Source: Hippea sp. KM1 (GTDB lineage: Bacteria > Campylobacterota_A > Desulfurellia > Desulfurellales > Hippeaceae). Taken from it: DNA of 64,000 nt. The stretch's first letter is position 1. Every line of letters starts with the position of its first letter. The notes beneath the pieces are model-generated. The model saw nothing but the letters and a program-made list of their open reading frames with translations. It was not told the DNA's origin and did no database searches. The stretch spans positions 1,090,001 through 1,154,000 of the forward strand of contig NZ_JAFP01000001.1 of assembly GCF_000526195.1 (NCBI RefSeq), in the 5' to 3' direction. Shown here piece after piece: positions 63,303-64,000 of the stretch. The position numbers and the translations under genes are program-made.

Positions 63303-64000
63303 ACACTGAGGTAATGGAGAAATTTTATAGGGGAATAGAGGAAATAAGTGTTCATTCAAAGGATTCCCAGGCATTTCTTGAGAGGATAAATAAGATACTG
63401 GAAGGTTTCTCCAAAAAAGTGGAAGCAACTGATATAGCGCGCAGTTTAAGAAAAAATAGGGACATGTACGAACTGGCAACCAATGTTTTAGAGAATATAA
63501 AAAACGGTGTAAATGCTTGGAATGCAGAAATAAACAAATTAATCAAAGAGGAAAAGCTCAGGGAGGAGCTTAGAAATGAATTTGTTGTTATAATCTATGG
63601 TAAAGTGAAAGCAGGGAAAAGCACGCTTGGCAATTTTGTAGCCAAAAACCCAATCAGCAAAAAACTTAATAAAAAGCCGTTCTTTTTTGTTTACGACAAA
63701 GCGGGTAATAAACAAAGTATAGAAGAGCTACAGGAAATAAAGGATGACTCAGGATTTAAGACGGACACTTTGGAATGTACTTCGGAAATACAGGGTTTTA
63801 AGCTTGATGGGTTAGCTTGGATTGATACGCCTGGTTTAGCGTCTATGAATAAGGAAAACGGCGAACTGGCCAAACAGTATATAAACGCAGCCGATTTTAT
63901 AATCTTTCCTACTTCTTCTGATTCGCCTATGCAAAGAACAGAAATGAAAGAAATAGGCGAGCTAATAGAGTACAACAAGGTCTTCTATATTGTGATTACA
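63299..64000 (+). CDS. Dynamin-like GTPase (second), cut by the right edge
   Basis: 234 codons are visible from the ATG at 63299. A helical N-terminal region (about 1-95, including INKILEGFSKKVEATDIA) precedes the GTPase domain: G1 VVIIYGKVKAGKSTLGNF, G3 WIDTPGLASM, then IIFPTSSDSPMQ. The domain order and the GKxKAGKST loop fit bacterial dynamin-like proteins such as LeoA-type GTPases. The rest lies beyond the window, so the membrane-binding paddle cannot be seen. Confidence 0.8.
   Translation, partial: MNTEVMEKFYRGIEEISVHSKDSQAFLERINKILEGFSKKVEATDIARSLRKNRDMYELATNVLENIKNGVNAWNAEINKLIKEEKLREELRNEFVVIIYGKVKAGKSTLGNFVAKNPISKKLNKKPFFFVYDKAGNKQSIEELQEIKDDSGFKTDTLECTSEIQGFKLDGLAWIDTPGLASMNKENGELAKQYINAADFIIFPTSSDSPMQRTEMKEIGELIEYNKVFYIVIT

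Noticed and set aside
1-64000. Prophage, insertion sequence or plasmid functions
   Set aside because: No transposase, integrase, capsid, terminase, replication initiator or terminal-repeat pair of IS type was recognised.

Overview
The window reads as bacterial chromosome: dense, mostly leftward operons with overlapping stop and start codons, good Shine-Dalgarno sequences and many near-consensus sigma70-type promoters (TTGACA, 16-17 bp, TATAAT). The gene set is that of a Gram-negative, anabolically capable bacterium: TonB, a lytic transglycosylase, LL-diaminopimelate aminotransferase (DapL), IspH, ThiC and pantothenate synthesis. A methylmalonyl-CoA mutase / MeaB / epimerase block sits beside threonine synthase and a CoA-disulfide-reductase-like flavoprotein. 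This mix and the codon style remind me of Desulfurellales (Hippea / Desulfurella). That is an inference from gene content, not a database result.

Layout. 1-12.6 kb (minus): RluD (cut by the left edge), PBP1A, a TPR membrane protein, AspC, CoaD, RsmD and a U32 peptidase. After a terminator come a metallo-hydrolase and a shortened division cluster (mraZ-rsmH-ftsL-ftsI) with MraZ boxes over the mraZ start. 12.8-15.7 kb (plus): a receiver-like protein with a Ras-like GTPase, then trxA-trxB. 15.7-25.5 kb (minus): an eleven-gene overlapping run, thiC-birA-GGDEF-hisC-tyrA-cmk-ispH-suhB-znuA-znuC-znuB. 25.6-27.1 kb: cinA-like, then four tRNAs interleaved with HU. 27.1-33.9 kb (minus): the methylmalonyl-CoA operon ending in thrC. 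34.9-47.8 kb (plus): purH-glmU-clc-glmS-clc-uvrD-secB-like-tsaB-DUF1015-queD. 47.8-55.8 kb (minus): tonB; panB-panC-panD-AtuA-DUF4387-panE behind a tandem hairpin leader that looks like the pan RNA motif; and tRNA-Lys, tRNA-His, yrdC, dapL, folK.

55.9-64 kb is accessory and grows AT-rich to the right. It holds an AAA-ATPase/PD-(D/E)XK protein whose 3' end is an 8-bp tandem repeat. Next is a 747-aa protein that appears to fuse a DHH-DHHA1 (NrN-like) phosphodiesterase to a CorA-type membrane effector, followed by a 15-repeat CRISPR array. Beyond the array lies a control region with six copies of a 15-bp word between two divergent promoters. Last is an operon of a TerB-like protein, a dynamin-like GTPase, a coiled-coil protein and a second dynamin-like GTPase cut by the right edge. 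No cas gene (cas10, cas1, cas2, cas6 or others) is in the window.

The most interesting element is the NrN-CorA fusion beside the array. In known type III CRISPR systems CorA is a membrane effector activated by SAM-AMP, and NrN is a separate enzyme that degrades SAM-AMP. Here effector and off-switch seem to be one polypeptide, probably read from the array transcript. Two neighbouring spacers encode the same heptapeptide with only synonymous differences, so they probably come from homologous viral genes, and the inferred crRNAs would be antisense to the mRNA.
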